Shown here: one piece after another, positions 30,916-39,569 of the stretch
How the letters are laid out: every line of letters begins with the position of its first letter
Numbering within the stretch: position 1 is the first letter of the stretch
Notes under the pieces: generated by a model
Told to the model about the DNA's origin: nothing
The model's input: the letters and a program-made list of their open reading frames with translations, nothing else
The model's database searches: none
Source of the DNA: Vannielia litorea
GTDB taxonomy: Bacteria > Pseudomonadota > Alphaproteobacteria > Rhodobacterales > Rhodobacteraceae
Reading direction: 5' to 3'
DNA length: 64,000 nt
Assembly (NCBI RefSeq): GCF_019801175.1
Contig: NZ_JAHVJR010000002.1
Span: forward strand, 372,001-436,000
Program-made: the position numbers and the translations under genes

Positions 30916-31881
30916 CTAGGGCAGGGCGGCGTCGAGGGCGGACCAGTCGGAGAGTTCGAGGCGGACGGGGAGGGTGAGCACCTTCTGGCGGAAGTCGGGC
31001 GGCAGGCGCACGGCGTCCTTCTCGGTGGTCACAAGCTGGGCGCCGAGGGCTTTGGCCTCCAGGTCCAGCCGGGCCATGAGGGCGGGGGTGAGCGGCTGGT
31101 GGTCGTCCAGTGCCTCGCCCCGGATCACATTGGCGCCGAGGCCGCGCAGGGTGGCGAAGAACTTCTCGGGGTGGCCGATTCCGGCGAAGGCGAGCGTGGG
31201 TAGACCCTCCCAATCCATCCCGGTTTGCAGTGGCTCAAGGTGGCCGGTGAGGTGCGGCACGGTGATGGCATGGCCCCAATCGGCGGCGAACTTCTGCTGC
31301 GCGGCTTCCGGGCCAATGGAGAGCAGCAGGTCCGCCCGGGCCAGCCCGGCGGCAACCGGCTCGCGCAGCGGCCCGGCGGGCAGGCAGCGGCCATTGCCGA
31401 AGCCGCGATGGGCATCGACTACGACCAGAGAGAAGTCCTTATGGACCGAAGGGTTCTGGAAGCCGTCATCGAGGATGACTGCCCGCGCGCCTGCGGCCTC
31501 GGCGGCGCGGACTCCGGCGGCGCGGTCCTTGGCGACCCATGTAGGCGCGAAGGCAGCGGTGAGGAGCGGCTCGTCGCCGACCTCGGCGGCGGTATGGCTG
31601 CGCTCGTTCACCTGCACCGGGCCTTCGAGGCTGCCCCCATGCCCGCGCGAGACGATGTGGACGCCTTCGATGCGCTGGGCCAGCGCGATGGTGGTGGGGG
31701 TCTTGCCGGTGCCGCCCGCGTTGATGTTGCCGATGCAGATCACCGGCACCGAGGCGCGCATGCCGGGGCGGGCGAGGCGGCGGGCGGTGGCGCGGGCGTA
31801 GAGCCAGCCGAGCGGGGCGAGGGCGCGGGCCTGCCACGCCGGGGCCTCTGGCGCGGTGTACCAGTAGAGCGGGGCGCGCAT
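30916..31881 (-). CDS. lpxK: Tetraacyldisaccharide 4'-kinase LpxK
   Basis: This 321-residue membrane-associated kinase phosphorylates the 4' position of the lipid A disaccharide. The N-terminus holds an amphipathic or membrane segment (PLGWLYARATARRLARPG), then VICIGNINAGGTGKTPTTIA with the P-loop. ILDDGFQNPSVHKDFSLVVV holds the conserved DDGFQ. The ATG overlaps the stop of waaA (ATGA), as expected for the Rhodobacterales waaA-lpxK operon. The stop at 30916 is the convergent end facing ccrM. Confidence 0.93.
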   Translation of the reverse strand: MRAPLYWYTAPEAPAWQARALAPLGWLYARATARRLARPGMRASVPVICIGNINAGGTGKTPTTIALAQRIEGVHIVSRGHGGSLEGPVQVNERSHTAAEVGDEPLLTAAFAPTWVAKDRAAGVRAAEAAGARAVILDDGFQNPSVHKDFSLVVVDAHRGFGNGRCLPAGPLREPVAAGLARADLLLSIGPEAAQQKFAADWGHAITVPHLTGHLEPLQTGMDWEGLPTLAFAGIGHPEKFFATLRGLGANVIRGEALDDHQPLTPALMARLDLEAKALGAQLVTTEKDAVRLPPDFRQKVLTLPVRLELSDWSALDAALP

Positions 31882-33092
31882 CAGATCGCGCCCCCGGTTT
31901 CGAGCTGGGTGCCGAGGTGGGTGGCCAGCCGCGAGATGACGGCGGCGCCTTCGGAGATTTCCGTCCATGCGGCGGCGGCCAGTTCGGCGGCGCGGTCGGG
32001 CGAGAGCAGTTCGGAGACGGCGGCGGGCAGCGCGGCGCCATCGGCCAGTGCGCGGGCGGCGCCTGCGCCTGCGAGTCGCGCCAGCGTTGCCGCCTCCGCC
32101 TCGCCGTGGGGGCCGAACGTGATGGCCGAGCCGAGCGCGGCGGCAGGGGCGGCGGGTTGCACAGGGGTGCCGGTGGTCAGCGTGCCGCCGAGGTAGCAGA
32201 GCGGCGCAAGGCGGAACCAGAGACCATCTTCCTCGGGGGAGAGCCGGTCGGTCAGGTAGATCTCGGTGCTGTCGGCGGGTTCCTCGCCTTCGGCCCGGCT
32301 GGCGGTGCTGAAGCCCTGCGCGGCGAGGCGCTCGGCGAGGGCGGCATCCTCGGGGCAATCCTCCCCCGGCATCAGCAGCAGCAGGGCGCGGTGGGCAATG
32401 GCGAGCGCGGCGCGGTGGGCGGCGAGCACATGGGGCAACTCATCGGCGGCGGGGCGGGCGGCGAGCCAGACCGGGCGGGCGGCGAGGCGTTCGGCCAGTT
32501 CGGCCCGGTCACTCTCGATGCAGGGCGGCGGCGCGGGCGGGGCGAAGAGCGGGCCGGTGACGCGGATGCGCGAGGGGCCGATGCCGGTGGCACGGGCGGC
32601 CCCGGCAACGCTGGTGCTGCCGACCCAGATCTCGGCCACCAGCCGGAGCGCGGCGCGGGTGGCGCGGTCTGCCCCGGCGAGCCGGTCGTCTCCTGCCGCG
32701 ATCAAGGTGGTCGGGCAGGCGGTGCCGAGGGTTGTGAGCAGGGGGGCATTGTCGGGCGGGCCGACCCAGAGCCCGGCATCGGGCCGCCATGCCGCGAGAA
32801 AGGCGCGAGCCGCGGTGCGCCCGGCCACGGGCGGCGCGCGAAACAGCAGCACCCCATCGCTCTCATCATGGATTGCCGCGCGCTCGCCCAGCCCGGTGAC
32901 AAGCAGGGTGACCGGGTGGCTCTCGGCCATGTCGCGGGCGAGTTCGATAAGGGTCTCCACATCGCATCCGCCCGCCACGTGGCACCACACCAGCCGCCCC
33001 GGCGGGCGCTGCCCGGCGGGGCTGGGTGCAGGCGCAGTGCGGCTGCGGCCGGTCAGACCGGCGAAGGCCCGGGAGAGCGGCGAGGGGCTCAT
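31881..33092 (-). CDS. waaA: 3-deoxy-D-manno-octulosonic acid (Kdo) transferase
   Basis: The 403-residue GT-B glycosyltransferase adds Kdo from CMP-Kdo to the lipid A precursor. Recognisable parts are WVGSTSVAGAARATGIGPSR, TEIYLTDRLSPEEDGLWFRL, CYLGGTLTTG and FGPHGEA, matching the C-terminal domain (normally GGSL...NPLEP..., here divergent). The sequence is unusually short at the N-terminus and alanine-rich, typical of the shortened Rhodobacterales form. ATG 33092 was chosen; the frame is open to 33305 but would run into DUF4170. The stop overlaps lpxK (ATGA). Confidence 0.8.
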   Translation of the reverse strand: MSPSPLSRAFAGLTGRSRTAPAPSPAGQRPPGRLVWCHVAGGCDVETLIELARDMAESHPVTLLVTGLGERAAIHDESDGVLLFRAPPVAGRTAARAFLAAWRPDAGLWVGPPDNAPLLTTLGTACPTTLIAAGDDRLAGADRATRAALRLVAEIWVGSTSVAGAARATGIGPSRIRVTGPLFAPPAPPPCIESDRAELAERLAARPVWLAARPAADELPHVLAAHRAALAIAHRALLLLMPGEDCPEDAALAERLAAQGFSTASRAEGEEPADSTEIYLTDRLSPEEDGLWFRLAPLCYLGGTLTTGTPVQPAAPAAALGSAITFGPHGEAEAATLARLAGAGAARALADGAALPAAVSELLSPDRAAELAAAAWTEISEGAAVISRLATHLGTQLETGGAI

Positions 33093-33117
33093 GGCAGGCC
33101 GGGCGCGGAAAGGGCGG

Positions 33118-33360
33118 TCAGCCCAGTTCCTCGGTCGGAGAGGCCTCGGCCTCCTCGTCGCGGAGGCGGTGGATATGGGCGATGTAGTAGCGCATGTGGG
33201 CGTTATCCACGGTGCGCTGGGCTGCGGCCTTCCAGGCGTCGAAGGCGGAGGCGTAATCGGGGAACATGCCGACGATGTCGATGGCGTCGACATCCTTGAA
33301 GGCACTTTTGGACGGGTCGATCAGCTCGCCGCCGAAGACGAGGTGAAGGCGCTGGGTCAT
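33118..33360 (-). CDS. DUF4170 family protein
   Basis: This 80-residue small acidic protein (RLHLVFGGELIDPSKSAFKD, then IDIVGMFPDYASAFDAWKAA) belongs to DUF4170, which in alphaproteobacteria lies beside waaA and lpxK. GGAGACCCTG precedes ATG 33360, a good ribosome binding site. The 25-bp gap to waaA suggests cotranscription. No biochemical function is known to me; the context suggests a link to lipid A or Kdo assembly. Confidence 0.85.
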   Translation of the reverse strand: MTQRLHLVFGGELIDPSKSAFKDVDAIDIVGMFPDYASAFDAWKAAAQRTVDNAHMRYYIAHIHRLRDEEAEASPTEELG

Positions 33361-33468
33361 CAGGGTCTCCCGTGGTTGGGGTGGGTTGCGGGCAGGGTAG
33401 AGGATTATGCCGGGGGGTTGAAGAAGGGTTGAGGCGCGGGCGGTGCGTGCAGTTTGGATCACCTTGTT

Positions 33469-33500
33469 CATTTTCTTGCTGCAAGTATTCCCGCCGGAGG
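33469..33500. repeat. Intergenic repeat element, copy 1
   Basis: CATTTTCTTGCTG (33469-33481) then CAAGTATTCCCGCCGGAGG. A near-identical 25-nt stretch with two differences lies at 63976-64000. The remaining 33361-33639 region, between divergent genes, holds no other feature I can support. Confidence 0.5.
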
Positions 33501-33639
33501 CCCTGAATCTCTTTTGGCCGGGCGGTTGCCGTTTGGCGCGTTGGGTGGGGAGGCCGGAAGGAGGCCGCGCGGGACGCCCTTCCACCCGGCGCAGAAGCGC
33601 TTAGGGTGGGGGCCGAACCTTCGCCGCCCGGATCTGCCG

Positions 33640-34260
33640 ATGCATCCCAACCCGATCTACCGTGACGCGCCCACCGCCCAGAGCCTCGAATTTGCCGCCG
33701 AGCGCGGTTTCGGCACGCTGAGTGCCAATGGCGAGACGCTGCCGCTCACGGCCCATGTGCCCTTCGTGCTCGATACCGAGAGCGGGGTGGCACTGTTGCA
33801 CCTGATGCGCTCCAACCCGCTGGCGCGGGCCTGCACGGCACCCTTGCCCGCGCGGCTCTCGGTGATGGGGCCGGACAGCTATATCTCGCCGGACTGGTAC
33901 GAGATGGACCATCAGGTGCCCACGTGGAACTATGTGGCGGTGCAGCTCGACGGCACGCTCCACCCGATGCCGGATAGCGAGCTGCGGGCGGTGCTTGACG
34001 CGCTGTCGGAGCATTTCGAGCAGCGGTTGCTGCCAAAGCCGCCGTGGACCGCGGACAAGATGCCAGCCGATGCGCTGGCCCGGCTGATGCGGATGATCGT
34101 GCCGTTCCGCTTTGCCGTCGAGAAGGTGGAGAGCACGTGGAAGCTGGCGCAGAACAAGCCGGCGGAGCACAGGATGGCGGCGGCGCGGCAGGTGAAGGGC
34201 TATGGCATCGGGCAGGAGGTGGCGCTGCTGGCGGCGCTGATGATGGGCGCGGGAGACTGA
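33640..34260 (+). CDS. PaiB-family FMN-binding protein
   Basis: This 206-residue protein has the PaiB split-barrel fold: HPNPIYRDAPT at the N-terminus, GFGTLSANGETLPLTAHVPF, HLMRSNPLARA, MDHQVPTWNYVAVQLDGT and the C-terminal KLAQNKPAEHRMAAA with conserved N-K. In Bacillus, PaiB is linked to repression of sporulation and protease genes; in proteobacteria the role is unknown, and heme or FMN binding is likely. ATG 33640 starts at the conserved motif; the longer frame from 33454 covers intergenic repeat DNA. Confidence 0.8.
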   Translation: MHPNPIYRDAPTAQSLEFAAERGFGTLSANGETLPLTAHVPFVLDTESGVALLHLMRSNPLARACTAPLPARLSVMGPDSYISPDWYEMDHQVPTWNYVAVQLDGTLHPMPDSELRAVLDALSEHFEQRLLPKPPWTADKMPADALARLMRMIVPFRFAVEKVESTWKLAQNKPAEHRMAAARQVKGYGIGQEVALLAALMMGAGD

Positions 34261-34370
34261 GCCTGCGCGGCGATCCGTGGCCGGAAGCGGGCCGCCTATA
34301 AGGTTAACTTGCCAGTGGCGCAAACTTCGGCCAACGTGAATATCTCACAAACACAGCCGGTTGCTCCACC

Positions 34371-34985
34371 ATGCCCTACATTCTCCATCACAGCCCCGCC
34401 TCGCCCTTTGTCCGTATGGTCATGGTGGTGGCCCATGAGGTCGGGCTGGCCGATGAGATCGATTGCGTCGAGGCCGTGGGCACCCCGCTGGAGCCGGGCA
34501 CCATGCCGGTGGCGCAGAACCCGCTCGGCAAGATCCCCACGCTGGAACGGCCAGATGGCCCGGCGATGTTCGACAGCCGGGTGATCTGCCGGTTTCTCGA
34601 CACGCAGGGCAGCGGCACGCTCTATCCGGAGAGCCGGATCTGGGAGGTGCTGACGCTGGAGGCGCTGGCGCATGGCTTTACCGAGGCGATTCTGGCGATG
34701 ACCTATGAGGGCCGGCTGCGGCCCGAGGCGATGCAGAGTGCCGAGATCGTGGAGGCGCAATGGGGCAAGGCGCAGAGGGCGGCGACCCATGCCAACGCGC
34801 GCTGGATGAGCCACCTGTCCGGCCCGCTCGACGTGGCCCAGATCGCGCTGGCCTGTGGCCTTGGCTATGCCGATTTCCGCCATCCGCACCGCGACTGGCG
34901 CGCGGGCAACGAGGCCTTGGCCGAGTGGTACGCCCGCTTCTGCGAGCGCCCCTCGATGCAGGCGACCCGGCCGCCCGAGGCGTAA
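34371..34985 (+). CDS. Glutathione S-transferase family protein
   Basis: The 204-residue protein has an N-terminal thioredoxin-like domain (YILHHSPASPFVRMVMVVAH, then PVAQNPLGKIPTLERPDGPA and MFDSRVICRFLD), with the cis-Pro of KIPTL and the glutathione-binding DSR. A helical C-terminal domain follows (YADFRHPHRDWRAGNEALAE). SPFVR lies where Ser- or Cys-type GSTs keep the catalytic residue. The electrophile conjugated is unknown. The preceding gap of 110 bp shows no clear promoter. Confidence 0.85.
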   Translation: MPYILHHSPASPFVRMVMVVAHEVGLADEIDCVEAVGTPLEPGTMPVAQNPLGKIPTLERPDGPAMFDSRVICRFLDTQGSGTLYPESRIWEVLTLEALAHGFTEAILAMTYEGRLRPEAMQSAEIVEAQWGKAQRAATHANARWMSHLSGPLDVAQIALACGLGYADFRHPHRDWRAGNEALAEWYARFCERPSMQATRPPEA

Positions 34986-35003
34986 CCGGCGCTCAGCCTG
35001 CCG

Positions 35004-35023
35004 GGCGGGTGCAGGCACCCGCC
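35004..35023. terminator. Hairpin between convergent genes (probable terminator)
   Basis: GGCGGGTGC and GCACCCGCC form a nearly perfect stem between the glutathione transferase stop and the minus-strand outer membrane protein stop. A short CTTTC follows on the plus strand. Termination in both directions is plausible but the T-run is weak. Confidence 0.45.
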
Positions 35024-35030
35024 GCTTTCA

Positions 35031-35711
35031 TCAGAACTTGTAGCTCACACCGATGTTGATGGCGTTGGTGAGGATGTTCGATTCCCACTCGCCGCCACCT
35101 GCGAGGTCGCCCTTGTTGGACGAATAGGTGCCCTGATACTCGCCAAACACCGACCACGTGTCGTTGATCGCGTAGGAGGCGCCTGCCAGCCAGCGCGCGG
35201 CGGGGCCGGTGAACTGGTATTCAAAGGTCTTGGAGCCGCCGGTGGGGGTGATGTCCACGTGCGGCACGGCGATGCCGAGGCCTGCACCCACGTAGGGCGT
35301 GACCTTGCCCGAGGCCCACTGGCCGGGCCAGCGGTAGAGCACGTTGGCGGTGATGATGTTCAGCCCGTCGGTCAACTCGAGACGGTCAAAGCCGTTGTCG
35401 GCAAGGGTTTCGTCGGAGGCATAAACCTTGGTGTGGGTGAACTCGGCGCCGAACCCGAGGTTGGCGTTGCGCCACCACGTGGCGCGAATCCCGTAGTAGG
35501 GCGGCATCTCGAAGCTCCGGCCCTCCCACTCGGACAGGAAGGAGAAGTCGGCGGTGCCGTCATTGCCCTCGACCCGGCTGTGCGGCGCGGTCTGGTAACC
35601 GGTGTAGACGCTCAGCTCCATCTCGGCCTGTGCCGGAAGGGTGACGGCCAGCGTGCTGGCGAGGGATAGGGCGAGGGCCGCGGCGATGCGGGGCAGGGCG
35701 GAAATGCGCAT
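35031..35711 (-). CDS. Outer membrane beta-barrel protein
   Basis: The 226-residue protein has a signal peptide (RIAAALALSLASTLAVTLPA, cleavage after QA). Alternating amphipathic strands rich in Tyr, Trp and Gly follow, and it ends with NAINIGVSYKF, a terminal Phe that is the BAM recognition signal. It resembles OmpA-type/PF13505 eight-stranded barrels. ATG 35711 begins the signal peptide; the frame is open to 35753. The function is likely structural or small-solute related; nothing specific is seen. Confidence 0.8.
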   Translation of the reverse strand: MRISALPRIAAALALSLASTLAVTLPAQAEMELSVYTGYQTAPHSRVEGNDGTADFSFLSEWEGRSFEMPPYYGIRATWWRNANLGFGAEFTHTKVYASDETLADNGFDRLELTDGLNIITANVLYRWPGQWASGKVTPYVGAGLGIAVPHVDITPTGGSKTFEYQFTGPAARWLAGASYAINDTWSVFGEYQGTYSSNKGDLAGGGEWESNILTNAINIGVSYKF

Positions 35712-35996
35712 GTGGGCTGTGCTCCGGGGGTCTTCAGGTGCGTTCTCCCTCACCTAGCACGCCGCTGGCGGATTTACAGCCAGCGGCGCCCGCGCCGCTG
35801 CAGAACCGGCCTGCCTGTGCCATTTTTCCGGCAGTTCCGCGATTTTTGCGTCACTTGGCCGCAACTGCGCGGGAATGTCCGCTGGACTGGCGCGGATGGG
35901 CCAGCTAATAACCGCGCGAAATGGCTGGGGTTCACGCCCTTGTCATGCCGCGTCATGGCCCGCCACGCGCCGGGCCGGTGAGAAGGAGAACAACCC

Positions 35997-36557
35997 GTGT
36001 CGGACACTCACGAGCCCGAAGGTACACGCCGGGATTTCATCTATTATGCAACCGCAGCGGCGGGCACCGTCGTTGCTGGCGGTGCAGCATGGGGTCTCAT
36101 CAACCAGATGAACCCCTCTGCCGACGTGCGGGCGCTCAGCTCGATTCGCGTCGATGTTTCGGGTGTCGAGACCGGCACCCAGCTGACCGTGAAATGGCTC
36201 GGCAAGCCGGTGTTCATCCGCCGCCGCACCGCCGAAGAGATCGAAGAGGCGCGCGCTGTCGAGGTCAGCCAGCTGGTCGACCCCGAGGACCGCAACGCCA
36301 ACAAGCCCGGCCTGCCCGCGACCGATGAGAACCGCTCGCTGGACGAGAACGGCGAGTGGCTGGTGATGATGGGGGTCTGCACCCACCTCGGCTGCGTGCC
36401 GCTCGGTGATGGTGCTGGCGAGTTCGGCGGTTGGTTCTGCCCCTGCCACGGCTCGCACTACGACACCTCGGGCCGTATCCGCAAAGGCCCGGCGCCCGAG
36501 AACCTTCCGGTGCCTGTCGCCGAGTTCGTCGACGAAACCACCATTCAGCTCGGCTAA
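35997..36557 (+). CDS. petA: Ubiquinol-cytochrome c reductase, Rieske iron-sulfur subunit
   Basis: The 186-residue protein begins at GTG 35997, preceded by AAGGAG. A twin-arginine-type segment TRRDFIYYATAAAGTVVAGG forms the membrane anchor. The 2Fe-2S ligands are C128 and H130 (CTHLGC) and C148 and H151 (CPCHGS), with C133 and C150 making the usual disulfide. It passes electrons from ubiquinol to cytochrome c1 in the bc1 complex. It is the first gene of petABC; cytochrome b starts 14 nt later. The 285 bp upstream (35712-35996) must hold the promoter, but no boxes were clear. Confidence 0.96.
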   Translation: MSDTHEPEGTRRDFIYYATAAAGTVVAGGAAWGLINQMNPSADVRALSSIRVDVSGVETGTQLTVKWLGKPVFIRRRTAEEIEEARAVEVSQLVDPEDRNANKPGLPATDENRSLDENGEWLVMMGVCTHLGCVPLGDGAGEFGGWFCPCHGSHYDTSGRIRKGPAPENLPVPVAEFVDETTIQLG

Positions 36558-36571
36558 GGGAGAAAACGCGC

Positions 36572-37900
36572 ATGTCCGGTATCCCGCACGACCATTACGA
36601 GCCCAAGACGGGCATCGAGAAATGGCTTCACTCGCGCCTCCCCATCGTTGGGCTGGCCTATGACACCCTGATGATCCCCACCCCCAAGAACCTGAACTGG
36701 TGGTGGATCTGGGGCATCGTCCTGACCTTCTGCCTCGTGCTGATGATCGCCACCGGCGTTGTGCTGGTGATGCATTACACCCCGCACGTGGATTACGCCT
36801 TTGCCTCCATCGAGCACATCATGCGCGATGTGAACGGCGGCTACTTCATCCGCTACACCCACATGAACGGCGCTTCGCTGTTCTTCTTCGCGGTCTACAT
36901 CCACATCTTCCGCGGCCTGTTCTACGGCTCCTACAAGGCGCCCCGCGAAGTGACCTGGATCGTGGGCATGCTGATCTACCTCGCGATGATGGGCACCGCC
37001 TTCATGGGCTACGTGCTGCCTTGGGGTCAGATGTCTTTCTGGGGTGCCACGGTGATCACCGGCCTGTTCGGCGCGATCCCCTTCATCGGCCCCGACATCC
37101 AGACCTGGCTGCTCGGCGGACCGGCCGTGGACAACGCCACGCTGAACCGCTTCTTCTCGCTGCACTACCTGCTGCCGATGGTCATCGCGGCGCTGGTGGC
37201 CGTGCACATCTGGGCCTTCCACACCACTGGCAATAACAACCCGACGGGTGTTTCCGTGCGGACCGCGACCAAGGAAGAGGCCGAGAAAGACACGCTGCCC
37301 TTCTGGCCCTACTTCGTGATCAAGGACCTGTTCGCGCTGGCGGTGATCCTCGCGGTGTTCTTCGCGGTGGTGGCCTTCATGCCCAACTACCTCGGCCACC
37401 CCGACAACTACATCGAAGCCAACCCGCTCTCGACGCCTGCGCACATCGTGCCTGAGTGGTACTTCCTGCCGTTCTACGCGATCCTGCGGGCCTTCACCTC
37501 CGACGTCTGGGTGGTGATGTTCGCCGAGTGGATCAGCTTCGGCATCATCGACGCCAAGTTCTTCGGTGTGCTGGCGATGTTCGGCGCGATCGCGGTGATG
37601 GCGCTGGCGCCCTGGCTCGACACCTCCTCGGTGCGCTCCGGTCGCTACCGCCCGATGTTCAAGTGGTGGTTCCTGCTGCTGGTCATCGACTTCGTGGTGC
37701 TGATGTGGCTTGGCGCCATGCCGGCGGAAGAGCCCTACTCGAGCTTCTCGCTCGTCGCCTCGGCCTACTGGTTTGCCTACTTCCTGGTGATCCTGCCGCT
37801 GCTCGGCGTCATCGAGAAACCGTTGCCGCGCCCGGCGACGATCGAAGACGACTTCAACGCCCACTACGGCAAGGCCAAATCGGCCACGCCCGCCGAATAA
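36572..37900 (+). CDS. petB: Cytochrome b of the bc1 complex
   Basis: The 442-residue protein has about eight transmembrane helices. It has the two-heme four-helix bundle with conserved His pairs and GAxxFMGYVLPWGQMSFWGA, and the Qo-site PEWY motif (HIVPEWYFLPFYAILRAF). It oxidises ubiquinol at Qo and reduces quinone at Qi. GGGAGAAAAC before ATG 36572 is the ribosome binding site. It lies between petA and petC with short spacers, so the three are one operon. Confidence 0.96.
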   Translation: MSGIPHDHYEPKTGIEKWLHSRLPIVGLAYDTLMIPTPKNLNWWWIWGIVLTFCLVLMIATGVVLVMHYTPHVDYAFASIEHIMRDVNGGYFIRYTHMNGASLFFFAVYIHIFRGLFYGSYKAPREVTWIVGMLIYLAMMGTAFMGYVLPWGQMSFWGATVITGLFGAIPFIGPDIQTWLLGGPAVDNATLNRFFSLHYLLPMVIAALVAVHIWAFHTTGNNNPTGVSVRTATKEEAEKDTLPFWPYFVIKDLFALAVILAVFFAVVAFMPNYLGHPDNYIEANPLSTPAHIVPEWYFLPFYAILRAFTSDVWVVMFAEWISFGIIDAKFFGVLAMFGAIAVMALAPWLDTSSVRSGRYRPMFKWWFLLLVIDFVVLMWLGAMPAEEPYSSFSLVASAYWFAYFLVILPLLGVIEKPLPRPATIEDDFNAHYGKAKSATPAE

Positions 37901-37918
37901 GAGGACGGAGAGAGAGAC

Positions 37919-38749
37919 ATGATCCGCAAACTCGCACTCACCGCCCTCCTCGCGCTGGCAACGCCGGCGACCTCCGCCCTCGCGGCGGGGGCCGAGGGCC
38001 ACGTCGAAGACTTTGCCTTCTCCTTCGAGGGCCCCTTCGGCAAGTATGACCAGAACCAGCTGCAGCGCGGCCTGAAGATCTACACCGAGATCTGCTCGGC
38101 CTGTCACGGGCTGAAATACGTCTCCTTCCGGTCGATGGCCGAAGAGGGCGGGCTGGGCTACTCCGAAGATCAGGTGCGCGCCTACGCCTCGCAGGTCGCG
38201 ATCCTCGATGAAGACGCCAACCGGGATTACTACGATGCCGAGACGGGCGAGTTCCGCACGCCCACCCCGGCAGACAACTTCCCGGCCGTGACCACCGCCA
38301 ACGCGCCCGACCTCAGCCTGATGGCCAAGGCGCGCGCGGGCTTCCACGGGCCTTACGGCACCGGCATCAACCAGTTCTTCAAGGGCATGGGCGGCGCCGA
38401 ATACATCGCCTCGCTCCTGACCGGTTACACCGGCGAGGAGAAGACTGAGTATGGCGCGACCCTCTACGAGAACACCGCCTTCCCCGGTGGCTGGATCTCG
38501 ATGGCCCCGCCGCTCGCCGGTGAGGACGTGGACTTTGACGATGGTCACAGCAACGACCTGCACCACGAATCCGAGGATATCGCCGCCTTCCTGATGTGGG
38601 CTGCCGAACCGAAGATGATGCAGCGCAAGGAGACCGGCTTCCTGATCGTCGGCTTCCTGATCTTCCTCTCGGTGCTGCTCTACCTGACCAACAAGCGCCT
38701 CTGGGCGCCGCATAAGGCGAAGGCCAAGGCGCTCAACGCCAAGGACTGA
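37919..38749 (+). CDS. petC: Cytochrome c1 of the bc1 complex
   Basis: The 276-residue protein has a signal peptide (LALTALLALATPATSALAAG), the heme c site CSACHGLKY (about residue 60), and a distal Met ligand probably in WISMAPPL. A C-terminal membrane anchor (FLIVGFLIFLSVLLYLTNKR) follows, with a lysine-rich cytoplasmic tail. It accepts electrons from the Rieske protein and reduces soluble cytochrome c. GGACGGAGAGAGAG precedes the ATG. A terminator follows at 38772. Confidence 0.96.
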   Translation: MIRKLALTALLALATPATSALAAGAEGHVEDFAFSFEGPFGKYDQNQLQRGLKIYTEICSACHGLKYVSFRSMAEEGGLGYSEDQVRAYASQVAILDEDANRDYYDAETGEFRTPTPADNFPAVTTANAPDLSLMAKARAGFHGPYGTGINQFFKGMGGAEYIASLLTGYTGEEKTEYGATLYENTAFPGGWISMAPPLAGEDVDFDDGHSNDLHHESEDIAAFLMWAAEPKMMQRKETGFLIVGFLIFLSVLLYLTNKRLWAPHKAKAKALNAKD

Positions 38750-38771
38750 GCCTTGACGGCAGACTGACAAA

Positions 38772-38799
38772 AAGGCGCGGACCGCAAGGTTCGCGCCTT
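38772..38799 (+). terminator. Intrinsic terminator after petC
   Basis: A 12-bp stem (AAGGCGCGGACC at 38772-38783, GGTTCGCGCCTT at 38788-38799) closes a GCAA tetraloop 22 bp after the petC stop. The stem-loop is very stable; the 3' T-run is short (CTTCGTCGTTT). Confidence 0.8.
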
Positions 38800-38876
38800 C
38801 GTCGTTTGGGGGGTTGCTCATCCGCCCTTCGAGGCGTCTTCGCAGTGGCGAGGAATGGCCAGGGGCCGATGACGAG

Positions 38877-39569
38877 CTACCCTAGATAGGCCCGCAGCGC
38901 CTCGGGCGGATCATCGAGCAGCGGGCCGGTCTCGACCGGCGGGGCGGCCTGACCATTGGCGACCACCACGGTTTGCCCGGCGAAGGCGCGGGCATCGGCG
39001 GGGTCGTGGGTGACCATCAGGACCGTGGCCCCCGCGTCGCCCGCGATTTCCTCCACCAGCGCCAGCATCTCGCGTTTCAGCGCAGGCCCCAGCGCGGCGA
39101 AAGGCTCATCGAGCAGCAGCACCGGGCGGGCGCGGAGGAGCACGCGGGCGAGGGCCACGCGGCTGCGCTGGCCGCCGCTCAGCGCGCGTGGGAGCCGGTT
39201 GCCCATGCCCCCCAGCCCGACGCGGTCCAGCGCCGCCTCGACGTGCCGCAGCTCCTCGGCAGAGAGCCGCAGGTCGGGCCGCAGGCCGAGGCCGGTGTTG
39301 CGGGCCACGCTGAGGTGGCCGAAGAGGTTCTCTTCCTGAAACAGTACGCTGACGGGCCGCGCGCCGGGCGGCAGGGCGCTGATCTCGGCGCCGTCCCAGA
39401 GCACCCGGCCCGCCGCAGGCTCTACGAAGCCCGCGATGCCCATCAGCAGGGTCGATTTGCCCGCGCCGGAGGGGCCGATGACCGCCGCGCGGGCGCCGGG
39501 GGGCAAGGCCCAATCGGCGGTGAGGGTGAAACTGCCCTGCGTGAGCCGCAGCCCTTCAAGCGCCAGCAT
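38877..39569 (-). CDS. thiQ: Thiamine ABC transporter ATP-binding protein
   Basis: The 230-residue ATPase has Walker A GPSGAGKST, the signature ALSGGQRSRVALARVLL, Walker B LLLDEPFAAL and the switch His in VTHDPADARAF. It energises import of thiamine or its phosphates. The ATG overlaps the end of thiP by 14 nt. The riboswitch upstream of thiB supports the thiamine assignment. Confidence 0.92.
   Translation of the reverse strand: MLALEGLRLTQGSFTLTADWALPPGARAAVIGPSGAGKSTLLMGIAGFVEPAAGRVLWDGAEISALPPGARPVSVLFQEENLFGHLSVARNTGLGLRPDLRLSAEELRHVEAALDRVGLGGMGNRLPRALSGGQRSRVALARVLLRARPVLLLDEPFAALGPALKREMLALVEEIAGDAGATVLMVTHDPADARAFAGQTVVVANGQAAPPVETGPLLDDPPEALRAYLG

Noticed and set aside
36554..38821. 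755-codon open frame antisense to petB and petC
   Set aside because: It is a consequence of high G+C and strong codon bias; the opposite strand encodes the clear bc1 subunits, and the antisense product is low-complexity His/Glu/Arg without any domain.
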